64,000 nucleotides of DNA. It comes from Phallus indusiatus (taxonomy: Eukaryota; Basidiomycota; Agaricomycetes; Phallales; Phallaceae). Positions 12,046 to 23,268 of this stretch are shown here, piece by piece. The notes beneath the pieces are model-generated. The model made no database searches. It saw only the letters and a program-made list of their open reading frames with translations, and had not been told where the DNA came from. The translations under genes and the position numbers were made by a program. The stretch is taken from positions 434,001 through 498,000 of the forward strand of contig JAQFWX010000003.1 in NCBI GenBank assembly GCA_027605045.1. Reading direction: 5' to 3'. Every line of letters starts with the position of its first letter. Position 1 is the stretch's first letter.

Positions 12046-12994
12046 TTAAACCTTTTCCGCTGGTGGCGCAGACTCGTTATGAAGCTTCATGAGCACGCAA
12101 ACTATCGAGACAGCACTAAACGCATAAGCTACCCAAAGCACTGCTCATCGTGTTATATGTTGCTGCTGTTATGGGTATACGACATAACACTCACTTGTGA
12201 ATCCATTGCTGATGTTGGCTTGAATATCCGGTCCGCTTGTGCCCATTTGAGCTATTTGGATATTGAAATTGTTCACGGCGTTTCCGAACCAAACCCGGTT
12301 AATGAGGAAGGCAGTCAATCCTGAGTATACCAATGAGTATAATTTATTGAGACAGGTTGCATGTGATTATAACACTCACCAATCATGTAACTTAGAAAGC
12401 CAGTCCATGCCGCAGAGCGAGTGACAACAGGCCTGGAAAGCCAGCCACTTAGCTTGGAGCCCAGGCGGTGATGAAATGTCGATAAAAGATAGATGATCAA
12501 AAACAATCCCCAGAAGGCGAGAGAAGCGGCAACCCATCCAGGTGTTGTCGCTGGGGGCCTGCATGAATGATGGTGTGTTCGATGGCAAGGCTGAGAAATC
12601 TTCGAACCGATGTCAGTATACAGCGAGATGAGAATGGGAAACAGAAATTTGACTCACCGTAAATGGGTGAAGTCGAAGGCGAAGTGCAGATGTTGGCAGC
12701 AGAGTCAGAAGTTTGCGCGCAGGAGCCTAAGAAATTGTCAGGACGGTGTTTGCATTTTTGCATGAACTATATGCACGAACCAAGCATGCCCATACGGACC
12801 GTCGGACCATCGACAGAGTCTTTAGGGTCTCCAGATAACGAAACTAATCTGCCCGGTGAGATGGTTACGAGCGAGACTTGAGAGTGAAGCATGAGATCAG
12901 GAGCTAGATATACGAAGAGGGTAAGAAACGTTGATGTTAAAGCCAATATGGGGGAGAGATATAGAGGAACAAATTTAACAACTGTGTCTATCAT
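12046..12994 (-). CDS. Four-TM claudin-like membrane protein (SUR7/PalI type)
   Basis: Five exons were traced: 12994-12781, 12726-12658, 12550-12380, 12320-12195 and 12140-12046. They sum to 675 nt (224 residues) with every junction in frame. Topology: TM1 near the N-terminus (LSPILALTSTFLTLFVYLAP), a long outer loop with the MGMLGSC motif, then TM2 (VAASLAFWGLFLIIYLL), TM3 (AAWTGFLSYMIGLTAFLI) and TM4 (LWVAYAFSAVSIVCVL). TM1 plus a G..GxC loop plus three later helices is the plan of the fungal SUR7/PalI (Rim9) family, which acts in eisosomes or ambient-pH sensing. Which of these cannot be told from sequence alone. The tail is short and basic, ending PPAEKV. Confidence 0.65.
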
Positions 12995-13446
12995 AATGAG
13001 AGTGCAGGAAAATGGAAAGAAAAAGTCTATGAAAAAAAAAGAAAGAAACGAGAGAAGGTGGCTGCTCAAAACCAGGAGCAGACCGAGAAGATTTGGGAAT
13101 GAAGGAAAGCAACCTTACCGTAGAGTGGATTATATACATGTGCACATCCGTGCAGCCGCAACGACCCCTTTGTTCCACTTCATATCTCTCTCTAAGCGAA
13201 GAATAATAAGGACAAAAGGAAATATATATGAGCGCAATTGTATGTCGCATAATAAAAAAAACAACAATCCACCGGCAGAACTCAGCCACAAGGGCATTGC
13301 CCTTTTTAAGTATGGTTACATAAGGCATACACGAACCCCTTCATTTCGGGTCTAGAACATGGTATTCATCGCTCCACATCGACTATATCAACATGAAAAT
13401 GCATGTATTTTTGATTGTAAAAAGTGCAACAATAACAGACACTACA
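12995..13446. promoter_or_regulatory. Promoter side of the SUR7/PalI-like gene
   Basis: 452 bp between the uS3 stop and the start of the SUR7/PalI-like gene (both minus strand). It contains a purine-rich run at 13010-13060, which is a pyrimidine tract on the coding strand, a common fungal promoter feature just upstream of the start. No gene supported. Confidence 0.4.
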
Positions 13447-14447
13447 TCAGAACGCGGGTGGTTGATCTTGTTGGAAGGTATCCGCTTGCTCCGCTTGATA
13501 AACATCATGTGCAGGCGCGGCAGGAACAATTGGTTGAACCTCTGGGACTCCTTTTGATTCCGATGTAGGTTCGGTAATGATCTTATCAATGGGAGGTTCC
13601 ATAATAATAACTGAGTCGGGTAATGGTTTGCGAGGTCCGGTGTGGCCTTCAGGATCGTGTCCCTTCATGCTATCCAAATATGTCAGTGTCATTTCACGCA
13701 GAATGTTACACGCAGTCACCAACATTTTGACTTTAATGCCAAGAACACCCTGCTTCAACATGACGTGACGAACAGCCTCGTCAACAAAGTCTCGAGAGGG
13801 TTGTCCAGAGTGGATCATAAATCCATCTGTGAATTTCATCGACTTGGCACGGGCCGCACGAAGCTTTCCTGAAACGACAACTTCACATCCCTTAGCACCT
13901 GATTCCATGACGAATCGGAGGACACCATAGCATGCACTAATTAGAATGGCAGATCGTTAGTCTACGCTAAAGGGAGACAAACACTGATTGAAATTTACCG
14001 ACGAACGGCGAGACCACCAAGTAATTTGTAACGGAGACTTTCGCATTGAGCTACAGCAGAAAGACCTCGGTATTGAACCTTTTCAGCGTATAATTCAACA
14101 CTGTTCTCAGGGAATTTGAATCTTTTTTGAACAAGGGCGGTAAGTTCACGAATACGACGACCTTTCTCGCCCAAAACTTCTTGGGTGTGAGTAGCACGGA
14201 TGATGATCTACAATTCTTTAGTGAATCCAAAGGTAAATCAACTAGAAGGTTGCGCATACTTCAGTACGGGCGTGAGTAACACGGACATCACAACCAGAGT
14301 AACCTTCAGCGGCGAGTTCACGGGTGAAGAATTCACCTAATTCAGCACGGAATACACCATCCGCGACGAACTTTAAACCATATCAGAAGAGTCGTTATAG
14401 CCGTAGTAATCCAGTAATACCTTGCGTTTTTTGCTGATTTGAGACAT
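13447..14447 (-). CDS. RPS3: 40S ribosomal protein uS3
   Basis: Small-subunit protein at the mRNA entry channel. ATG at 14447 (MSQISKKRK). Exon 1 is 14447-14421; exon 2 starts at 14370 (FVADGVF) and ends at RTE; exon 3 begins [18 protein letters not shown] (KH domain). Later exons carry the [22 protein letters not shown] segment and [21 protein letters not shown]. The long open frame 13908-13447 hides a 54-nt intron (13723-13670, donor gttggt, acceptor gatag). Removing it restores the universal [14 protein letters not shown] junction, whereas leaving it in adds 18 foreign residues. The tail after the PRKPLPD motif is long and acidic, as in fungal homologs. Confidence 0.95.
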
Positions 14448-15282
14448 ATCTAAAAATTATGGTCAGCTATCTCAGTCTGCATCCAAAGAACGTTCGAAGC
14501 ATCCATTGCCACATCAAGCTTTAAACGCAACAGAAACACGAAATACACATTCTTCCCTATGCTAGGGTAAAAATAATCACTCACAGTTTGTTGGTAAGTC
14601 TTGAGGAGGGCTTCAACGGTTTCCGGAAGTCTAGCGGTCGATACTTTTCGGGCCTTTAGAGGGTTTTGGCGCCTTAGTTTAGTGCTTACGTAAACTGATC
14701 ACTGCGTCTGGCCTTAAAAGGCGGACTTTTTCGCGTCTGCATCCCTCATCTTGTTTTCCTTCCACTCCTTTCTCTGCAGGAATCTGCGTATCCCTATCTT
14801 GGTTCAGAACTCATGTGAGTAAATACTTTCAACTTTCGCCTTTGTCAATGAAGAGTGTCGAGTTTTTATCGACCACAACTGGCACCTCTTAGTCGACTTG
14901 CACGTGGATTCTGTCTCTCTTTAGAGGGATAAGGTCATGTGTACTGACATCACTGACTTTCTGAGATTTATTCGCACATTTGTCTACCTCGCATATCTTT
15001 ATTCGTCTTATCTTACCAGTCACCTCTTCTAGTGCGTGCGTGTCTTCACATCAGGGCTTTTCATATGGGAAAATTCGCATAGTCTTATCCACCTATCCTT
15101 GTTCTCATTTAATAAAAGAATTACCCTTAGTTAAATTGGATTCGTCGAGATCGAATTGTGTACCCTGTTCTCACAGAGTTACCCGATGAATATATATCGC
15201 TAGAGATCGTTTTGAAATGATCTTATAAAGAAGGAAAACTGGCTGGTTCTGAGAAAGTATACCTACTCCAACCTCGTCAGAA
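14448..15282. promoter_or_regulatory. Divergent promoter region of RPS3 and the amidase gene
   Basis: 835 bp between divergent starts. It should hold the strong RPS3 promoter and 5' leader plus the amidase promoter. No gene supported; short ORFs here have no family resemblance. Confidence 0.4.
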
Positions 15283-17409
15283 ATGACTGAAAAATGGAGA
15301 GATCTGGTTCGAGATAAAAGGCTAAGACAGCAAGCGGCAATCCCCGAAACTTGGATAATACCAGCACCTCCCCTCGATAGGTCGAATGTCCTTGATCTCC
15401 CCAGGGAATGTAGTTTACTCTCTCAAGCTGAACTCGATATAACAGAGTCTGACATTGAAGTCCTTCTGCCCAAACTTGCATCCGGTGCATGGTCAGCTGT
15501 AGATGTGACTAGGGCATTCTACAAAAGGGCTATTGTTGCTCATCAAGCAGTATGTCAGAAATGCTTTCCGCTAATAGAAAATGACTTATCGTGGTCTCTC
15601 TCAGGTGAACTGTCTCACGGAAATCTTTGTCGAACAAGCTTTACAGCGAGCAGCTCAGCTGGATGAGCACCTCAAGAAGACGGGGAAAGTGATTGGCCCA
15701 TTGCATGGTTTGCCGATATCTCTGAAAGACCAACTTGCTATGAAGGGTTTTGAAACTGTTATGGGTAAATTCAACGAACTTGAAAGGAAACTTAACTGAT
15801 AATAACATCTCGCCAGGATACGTTAGTTGGATTGGTAAATATTCCGAAACCGACGCTGCTTTGGTCGAAATACTGGTTGCCCAAGGTGCCATTCCCTTCA
15901 CTCGCACTAATGTTCCTCAGACGCTCATGGTGAGGGTTTCCACCGTCCGCATCGGAATTCTCTTCTTGACGTCCCTTGACAGTGGCCCGAGACATTCAAC
16001 AATGTCTTTGGCCGTACCCTAAATCCTCATAATCGTTCATTGACACCGGGTGGGTCGTCAGGTGGTGAAGGTGCCCTAATTGGGATGCGCGGTTCTGTTC
16101 TGGGAGTAGGTTCAGATAGTGCGTATATTCCCAAGCGCTTTCGAACATAAACAGTTTCTCATGCCGTATTTAGTCGGTGGGTAAGTTCAATCAGGCACGC
16201 AATATATCCATCAAGGACCCGTCTTGAATCTCGAAATTTGTCCAGGTCAATTCGTATTCCCGCTCTATTCAACGGCCTATACGGTCTAAGACCCTCATAC
16301 GGGAGAGTGCCTTACAGAGGGGCCTCCAACAGCATGGAAGGACAAGACTCCTTGTCATCCGTACTTGGTCCCTTATCCACCTCTCTGTATGGGGTTGAAG
16401 TATTCATGAGAGCCGTCATTGAGAGTAAACCGTGGAAGAAAGACCCGTTAGCTGTCAACAAAGTCTGGGACGAAACCGCATATGCCCTGAAAGAACACAA
16501 CGGAGGCCGCCAACTTGTCTTCGGCATTATATGGAATGATGGCATCGTAGTTCCTCATCCTCCTGTGATAAGAGGGCTTGAGATGACCCGTAACGCTCTT
16601 CTTAAAGCCGGACATAAAGGTATGAGATGCCCTGAGCTCCTGTTGTTACGAGCTCAGCGATTCATTGGTTTTACGTTTAGTTATCAACTGGGTTCCTTAC
16701 AAGCATAAGGAGATTATAGCGATTGCCAGATCTATATGGAACGCTGGCTCAAGGGAGGACTACTTGGCTGTTACATCTTTAACTGAAGAGCCTCTCATCC
16801 ATACCATGGATATTGACCAATCTGCTCCAGCCTCCTTCCGGCTGTCTCCAAGTCCTAAAACGGCGTATCAGCTATGGCAATTACACAAAGCGAAGAGGGA
16901 CTACCGTCAACAGTACTTAGACCATTGGGAAGCGACTGTAGCTCAGACAGAGACAGGACGACCTATCGATGCTATAATCGCACCAGGGGCACCCTACACT
17001 GCTCCACCTCATGGAAAAAACAGGTATGGGTTACCAACCGACAGAAGATGTGTTTGGTGTTCAACCTATTGATAGTTCTGCCGATTATACCATGATATGG
17101 AATGCTCTTGACTACCCCGCAGTGACTATACCTGTTTCCAAAGTCGATCCGGCTCTTGATAAGATCAAACCACCTCATCAATTCCTCTCTGACGAAGACA
17201 AAGTAAATTACGAACTTTGTGAGTTTGAGTCCTCAGACATAGATTCATGCTGAACAAGTCCATAAGATAACCCTGAGACTTTCAAAGACGCGCCGATCGG
17301 TATTCAGGTCGTCGGCCGGACGTGCGAAGAGGAAGCTTTAATTGCCATATCCAGAGTTGTGGATGACGCCATTAAAGCGACAATCACCCTTCATCCCGCC
17401 AAGTTATAG
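15283..17409 (+). CDS. Amidase-signature hydrolase (acetamidase/FAAH-like)
   Basis: Hydrolyses amides through the Ser-cisSer-Lys triad of the amidase-signature family. Nine exons traced, all in frame: 15283-15549, 15605-15764, 15817-15929, 15983-16118, 16174-16180, 16246-16619, 16681-17023, 17076-17218 and 17267-17409. Catalytic features: Lys in PISLKDQ, the TPGGSSGGE loop with the cis-Ser, and the nucleophile motif GSDIGGSIRIPA. The fifth exon is only 7 nt (TCGGTGG) and supplies most of I-G-G in that last motif. The C-terminal part (NALDYPAVTIPVSKVDP, DAPIGIQVVGR) is typical of fungal acetamidase-like enzymes of about 550 residues. No signal peptide, so probably cytosolic. The substrate is not predictable. 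Confidence 0.92.
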
Positions 17410-17741
17410 TTGTATTATGGGTAATAGCATGCATTTTTTTCAAGTTGGTTACACAGATATAAAAATAACTGTCTTTCGCAATTCATAGTTATGGTGCCAT
17501 CACTTTCTTGAATATTTAGTAATCACCGCAAGATCCAAAGATGGTCATAGTCGTACCATACTATCGCAGGGCGTAAGGCGTTTATGTAGAAGCTAAGATT
17601 AATACAATATGAGAATCATACACCACGCTTCTCCGGAAAAAACTATAGTACAAACAATCATATTCAAAAAGGGCTGCGACACGCAGTACTACTACGTTTC
17701 CACTACTTGTACAAGGAAAGGGCATGCATACATCAGTAGAT
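17410..17741. other. Convergent intergenic region
   Basis: 332 bp between the amidase stop and the SDR stop, presumably 3' UTRs of both. Nothing else seen. Confidence 0.4.
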
Positions 17742-18846
17742 TCAAGATGATGTCAATTTGGACATCAAATGTTTCCAAACTTTTTCTCTGTTCTCAGCTT
17801 TGACAGTAGTCGCATGAGCTTTCATAGGCTCGATCTTTTCATTCCAAAATTGCGTGTTGGACGACGTCGTCAATTCCTTGCCTTTCGGATTAGCCATCAG
17901 GTAAAACGGAATTTCGGCATAATCTTCTTTCGTTCGTCCCACGAGAGGCAAGAAGATCGCGCTCAACCCGCTCAGATACCATGGCAAATCTGAGTTACGA
18001 GCAAATTCCGTCTTCACCGCCCCAGGGAATAGATGCATGAAGCGCACATTCTCCACACGGGAAGAAAATTCCTAGGGAAGTCCTCTTTTAGGTAAAAGTC
18101 CGTGACTAGCAAAAAGGTTTGAAACCGTACCAGAGTCATAGCGTCCATAACGACAGAATCGCGCTTGCCTGCCGGTAAAATGCCAAATTTGCCGCGCTCT
18201 CTGGCTTTTGAAAGCTCGAGGTCGTCGAAATCTGAGATAGCATAACCGGGAGACATAATTGTTACGACAGAGTTCTTCACAGTAGGTTCACTTCCTTCTG
18301 TTAACCTGTACGCAAGGACAAATCGAGAGAGAACTTGAACAGTGTAATGACGATCGTTTCCTTCGGATGTGGGAAGGTAGTTTCCGTTAGGTGGTCCGCC
18401 TGAACGAAACATATGAATGATTGCATTTATTGATGAAATGCTGGTGGTAGTTTACCTTGACACAAAACGAGATGATTAATTCCTGAAGGGCTCGCCTCGG
18501 TAATGATCTCTTTGGCGAGTTTTTCAGTGTCAGCAATGAGAGACAAGTCTACTTTAAAAAGCGGTGGCGAATCTGTTCATTCGCTTTGTTTGCTTCCCCA
18601 ATTTGTTCAAATTCGCCAAGACTGCATTTGCTGCAAGATTGTTAGCATCCAGTATTCATATAAAAATAATTTAAAAAGAGCTGCACCGAGGGTTTCATTA
18701 CGTCCCACGATCCAAACTTCAGCTCCAGCACGAGCAAAGCGTTCGGCAATTCCTTGTCCAATCCCTTGTGTTCCTCCAACAACGAGAACACGCTCGCCAG
18801 CTGTACTGATAGACTCGTTAGAGGCCTTGATAACTGAGAACTTCAT
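17742..18846 (-). CDS. Atypical short-chain dehydrogenase/reductase, frame disrupted
   Basis: NAD(P)-binding Rossmann protein. ATG at 18846, then the cofactor loop VLVVGGTQGIGQGIAERFARAG and an EVWIVGRNE strand. Later segments are KVDLSLIADTEKLAKEI, INHLVLCQGG, SVVTIMSPG, HLFPGAVKTEFARNS and a C-terminus ending HLMSKLTSS. Two frame changes occur in exon 2: at the C4 run 18596-18599 and at the T3/A5 run 18553-18560. Adding one base at each makes a continuous, natural-looking chain from NLNKLG to FLKVDLSLI. The region where classical SDRs carry YxxxK reads GKRDSVVMDAMTL, with no Tyr, so catalysis may differ or be lost. Oxidoreductase of unknown substrate, or a sequence with small errors. Confidence 0.75.
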
Positions 18847-19096
18847 GCCTTCGAATCAACCACTGTCATTGAGAACCTCCCGTTGTCACGAATTTCATAT
18901 AAACACACGATTCAAAAGGGATGAGTTATTTAACCGGCTACATGCCGCTGCGAAGTGCATTGCGTGTGTACTTGATTCGCATAGCGAGCTTCTGTCACGC
19001 ATTACGCTGTCACGCGGAGTCACGGACACCTACCTATATTGGGTAAGCGATGCGGCCTTCACTGCTTCATCTCATATCTCACTTACCATCATCACC
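18847..19096. promoter_or_regulatory. Divergent promoter between the SDR gene and SEC9
   Basis: 250 bp separate the two start codons, so both promoters must overlap or be very compact. The plus-strand frame is open across it, but the protein signature of Sec9 begins only at the ATG at 19097. Confidence 0.5.
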
Positions 19097-20345
19097 ATGT
19101 CGTGGTTCAAGAAGAAAGACTCAGCAATACCCCCAGTCAACGAGCCGGCTCGTTCTAATTATTTAGGCACTGGCGCAAGTGCTGGCATAAAACGCAGTCC
19201 ATCTCCAGGAGTCGCTTCCCGCTCTTACAATCAACCACCGACATTCATGAACAACGATCCTTATGAACGACAACAGTTTGCTCAAGGTGCTGGACCTCAG
19301 TCTACAGCTCCTCCTCCAGCTGGTGGCCAACCTGGTCCTAATAATTCTGCGAATCTGAGAGAACGTTTCCATCGTAACGATCCTGTGGGCGATCCATACG
19401 CTCGTGGTCGAGGCAACCTTGATCAGGACAAGGCCGAGCTGTTTGCTGGATATGATCCTGAGAAGCACAAACCCTCTGGAAGGTTCGCGGACAATAATGC
19501 TTCTCGCAATTTCCCGGAAAGTATGCCCGATGATGCAAATGAAGAGGATGAAGTTGAAGGGATCAAGAAACAAACCCGTGCACTCAAACAAGATAGTGCC
19601 GCTTCGACTCGAAACGCATTGAGGATCGCTAGGGAGGCTGAAGAGACTGCTCGAAACACTTTGACTAGACTTGGCGATCAGTCTGGTAGGCTAAAATTTA
19701 ATATCAATTTTCTTTTCATTAATCCTGCGTTTCAGAAAAACTGGCAAGCACCGAGCGACACTTGGATGTCGCCAAAGGTTTCGTTAATCGTGTAGAAGAC
19801 AAACAAGACGAACTCAAACAGCTCAATCGTTCTATATTCCGACCTGTTATCACGTTCAACAAAGATGGCAAACGGCTGGCTCAAGAAAACAAGTTGCTCG
19901 CTCGTCACCAGGAAGAAAGAGAGGAACATGAAAAGGCGATGCGTGACATTCGTGAAACTAACAATCGTATCGGACAGGCCCAGGCCTATGCGGGTGAAGG
20001 CAGTGGTAGGTTCAAGACTGCGGAAGCTCTCGCCAAGAGGAAAGACGCGCGACAACGCTACCAGTTTGAGGCTTCGGCTTCCGATGACGAGATTGAAGAC
20101 GAGATCGAAGACAATTTGGATGAAATCGACGATATGGCTAAACGTTTGAAGGCGCTCAGTACTGCTATGGGACAAGAGCTTGACAATCAAAACGCACGCC
20201 TCGACCGTATGGACAATAAGACGACGAATCTCGATACTAAGATTACATTGGGGACGCGCCGTGTATGTCTCCTGCAATTTGCAATTTTATTCAACTTTTG
20301 ATTTACGTATCTTTTTTTTTTCTTTAGTTCGAGAAATTCACTTGA
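19097..20345 (+). CDS. SEC9: Plasma-membrane t-SNARE Sec9 (SNAP-25 family)
   Basis: Q-SNARE contributing two helices to the exocytic SNARE bundle with Sso and Snc proteins. Start at 19097 (MSWFKKKDSA), a long disordered Pro/Asn-rich N-terminus, then the first SNARE motif (KQTRALKQDSAASTRNALRI to AKGFVNRVEDKQDELKQLN) and the second at the C-terminus, with the layer Gln in MGQELDNQNARLDRMDNK. Exons: 19097-19685, 19736-20262 and a last one of 18 nt (20328-20345) coding FEKFT and the stop. An open frame extends upstream to 18503 but has no conserved content. No transmembrane segment or Cys palmitoylation patch, as in yeast Sec9. Divergent neighbour: the SDR gene. Confidence 0.9.
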
Positions 20346-20465
20346 TCAGAAGTTTTTCAATCATATCACAATTCATAGCTTTTTTTAGGATGCACGTTGT
20401 ATTTATTAATATGGACCGATACAAGTTCCATCATCACTATGGACAATAGCAGGCACAATTCGGCC

Positions 20466-23136
20466 TCACAGTTTTAGATTTTTGCCACTAGCCTGTTTCT
20501 CGTTTGGCTTTTGGCTCTGTTTTCCAACGACTGAAACACCTTTGCCCGTCTTAACGACACTTTTGAGAGCTTTTTCTTTTTCCTTTTTCACGGATTTGCC
20601 GAAAGGTTTGTTATGACTATTCGCCAACTTGTCTCTCGTAGACTTGATAATGTCTTGAGCCTTCTTCCGTGCTTTACGCTGTTTGTTTCTTAATGATTTC
20701 TTCTCCATCGGTGTCATTTCCTCCTTCGAACGAAGAGCTGAAGCGTCAGGTGTATAGATTTCTTCAGGTGCAAGCATTGTTGTAGTGGACACTGCTGTCG
20801 GAAGGGCAGATTCCATAGTTGCAGTAGCAATATTCGAAATTGTAGTAATTGAGGCTTTGGGCTATACAAAATGTTGATATCAGCAACTTATAAAATGGGG
20901 ACACAAATCAATTTCCTTACTTGTTTTGGAGTGAAATGCGCATTAGAGAGAGCATCAAGTTTGTAGCATATCTTCTCCCACATGTCGGTAAGCTCCGTAT
21001 GTTGTTGTTTTAGTTTTTCGTCTCGCACATCGGTGGTTGTACCACTAGCAGCAGCAGTATATTCGTCGGCATATATCTCTGCCAAACCTTTTGATGATTT
21101 TTTATCGTCCAGTTCAAAAAGACGGGAAGGAAGGAACGGTTTATCTTCTACCGATCTCTTTCGTACAACGTCGTCAAATTTGTTCTAAGTCAGTCAGAAA
21201 AAAGAAATCAGTTTTGTGTAACAGCAGAAACGAATTCAAGGGCAAAGACATACGTCCAAGATCCGCTTCTTGATCATCTCTTCTAATGAGCTCACACTCT
21301 CCTCTGTAACAACAGGAACAGGTTTCATAACTCTCTCGAATTCCAAGTCCTCCTCAAGTAATGAATTGACAGGTCTCTGTCGCACTGTTGCCTCACCCAT
21401 AAGTGTCCAAGACTTGGGTGCAACATTTTCTTCTTCCAGCTGTTGTATTTGTGTAGCAATCTCAGCCTGACGAGATTCGTATGTTGAGAGATCTAAACCG
21501 AGGTGTTAAAAAACATGGACTTTAAATATGAGTGAAAAGATTGTGATTACTTTTTGAAGGTCCTTCATCTTCGCTGTCATCCGCGAACAGATCATCCTTG
21601 AATCTTTCGATAGCGTCTCTACCTTCCTCTCCATCCTCATCCTCGTCAGTTTCTTCGTCTTCCCCATTTTCGAATTTTGCGCGTCGCTACCCTCATCGTC
21701 TTCCTCGCTGTCGTCTTGATCGCCGTCCTCAAGGTCCTGAGGGAATTCCTCATCATCGTCCTCGTCCTCATCTTCGTCGTCGTCGTCATCAAAGTCCTGC
21801 CATTCATATCTTTGACAGACAATCCTCTTCCGGTACTTTTGATATTTCGTACTTTGACTTCGTCATTAAATCGGACGATACTAGTCTTTTTAGGTTTGGG
21901 AATAGCAATCTTTTTTTCTTGGTTGATTCGATTGACCATTTTTTGGAGGCGGCGCAAAAAAGTCGTTATAATAGGCCATTCCTAAAATAGAATTGAGTAA
22001 GTCTAAGATGTGTATTCAGCCTTTGAATGGTGTGCTGACCTGCTTCTAAATCCTCTTCATCGAAATTTGTATCATCCACAGGGGCGAATAAATCCAAATC
22101 ACTCTCTAAATCTTCATCTTCATCGTCATCATCATCACCTAAACGACCTCTTGTCGCGCGTTTAGCTTCTGCTTCTTCGACTTCAGCCTTGAAATCTGCA
22201 AGAGAAAAAAGTCGTCGTCCAGAGTTGGATGTCCACCCTTTTTCTTCTTGAGCGCGGATTTAGGTTTTGAAGGTGGGATGATTATAGTGCCAGGTTTGGG
22301 TTTAGATTTGGTTGGGGTAGGTCTGTCAAGGTCCATACCGTCGTCTTCTTCGGCTCCTTCTCCATCCTCCTCCTCATCTTCTTCTTCACTGGCTGTTTCT
22401 TCGTCTGAAGGATCGTGTAAACTCGCAGTTTTATCAGGTAAATCATCATCATCCGAGCTCTCGTCCAATCCACCCTCCTCGTCCTGTCCATCCTCCTCAC
22501 CAAGACCCTCGCCTTCTTCATCTTCATCTCCATCTCCAAACCCATAAAATTCCAAATCCTCGTCCTCATCTTCATCTTCATCCGCATACATATCCAAATC
22601 CTCGCCTAGTCCATCCTCATCCTCATCTTCCATGGGGTCTTTCTCTAGTATGCTTTTCAAAGTTTCACAAAGGCTCGAGGTCCGTAATTCCAACTGGGCC
22701 CATACCTGGTCGTCGTCCATTCCGTCCAGAAGGAGCGAGTCGATTGGAGTCAATTTCCATATGTCGTTGCTCGTTCGAGGAGGAGGAGGAGGAGGAGGAG
22801 GACGCCGAAGTCGAAGTTGAAGCGCGTTCTTTGTCTGCTTTAGCTTGTGAACGAGTAACGGGTTTTGTATCGGGTTCATAGGACCGGATTAGTTCTGTAA
22901 CAGCCAAATGTGCTTTGCTTTCCTGTTGCACGGCTGTTCAAATAAAACATAATTGTCAGACTGGCGATTCTGAAGTACAAAAAAAAATTTTGGGCAGGAG
23001 CGGGAGGAAAAGACATACATAAGTCGAACATGTATTTGGCGGCATTAAGAGCGGTTTCAGCAAGTTCCTTGTTTCCATTTATGAATGCTTGTGGGTTTTT
23101 GTCTACAAGCTGAGAAACGCGGTCAAGGACGAGCAT
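20466..23136 (-). CDS. MPP10: U3 snoRNP protein Mpp10, with several apparent frame breaks
   Basis: SSU-processome protein needed for 18S pre-rRNA cleavage. ATG at 23136 (MLVLDRVSQLVDKNP). Conserved pieces in order: AAKYMFDL, PIDSLLLDGMDDDQVWAQLEL, acidic tracts, LDDDFF then LADFKAEVEEAE, MAYYNDFFAPPP, VRFNDEVKVRNIKS, ERFKDDLFADD, EDLEFERVMKPVPV, KSSKGLAEIYADEY, TDMWEKICYKLDALSNAHFTPK and a basic tail ending ASGKNLKL. The pieces do not share one frame. Breaks lie at the (AGG)8 tract 22778-22801, A6 at 22205-22210, T6 at 21939-21944 with T7 at 21911-21917, CC at 21800-21801 and T4 at 21675-21678. Every break is repaired by adding one base per run (two at the AGG tract). The family is essential in yeast, so sequence error is likelier than a pseudogene. 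Confidence 0.85.
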
Positions 23137-23268
23137 TATGAGAGGCAAGTCGCAGAGTATTTTTGGCTCATTACGTAATCGAGTTCAAATTCAATATAGT
23201 AGTTGTGGTATTCAGAAAAAATTGGCAGGATATCCAACGATGAAAATAATAATACAGATTTGAGAAGA
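23137..23268. other. Tandem gap between thiolase and MPP10
   Basis: 132 bp between the thiolase stop and the MPP10 start on the minus strand; it must serve as both terminator and promoter. AT-rich, no other feature. Confidence 0.4.

Noticed and set aside
18503..19096. Upstream extension of the Sec9 frame
   Set aside because: It overlaps the SDR gene on the other strand and lacks Sec9-like sequence; the MSWFKKK start at 19097 fits the family.
22169..22210. A 41-nt intron explaining the MPP10 frame change near 22205
   Set aside because: The acceptor is good, but 41 nt is shorter than other introns here and removal would delete the conserved LDDDFFxL motif; a lost base in the A6 run is simpler.
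22248..22547. Ser/Pro-rich plus-strand ORF in MPP10
   Set aside because: Reverse complement of the acidic GAN-codon tract of MPP10.
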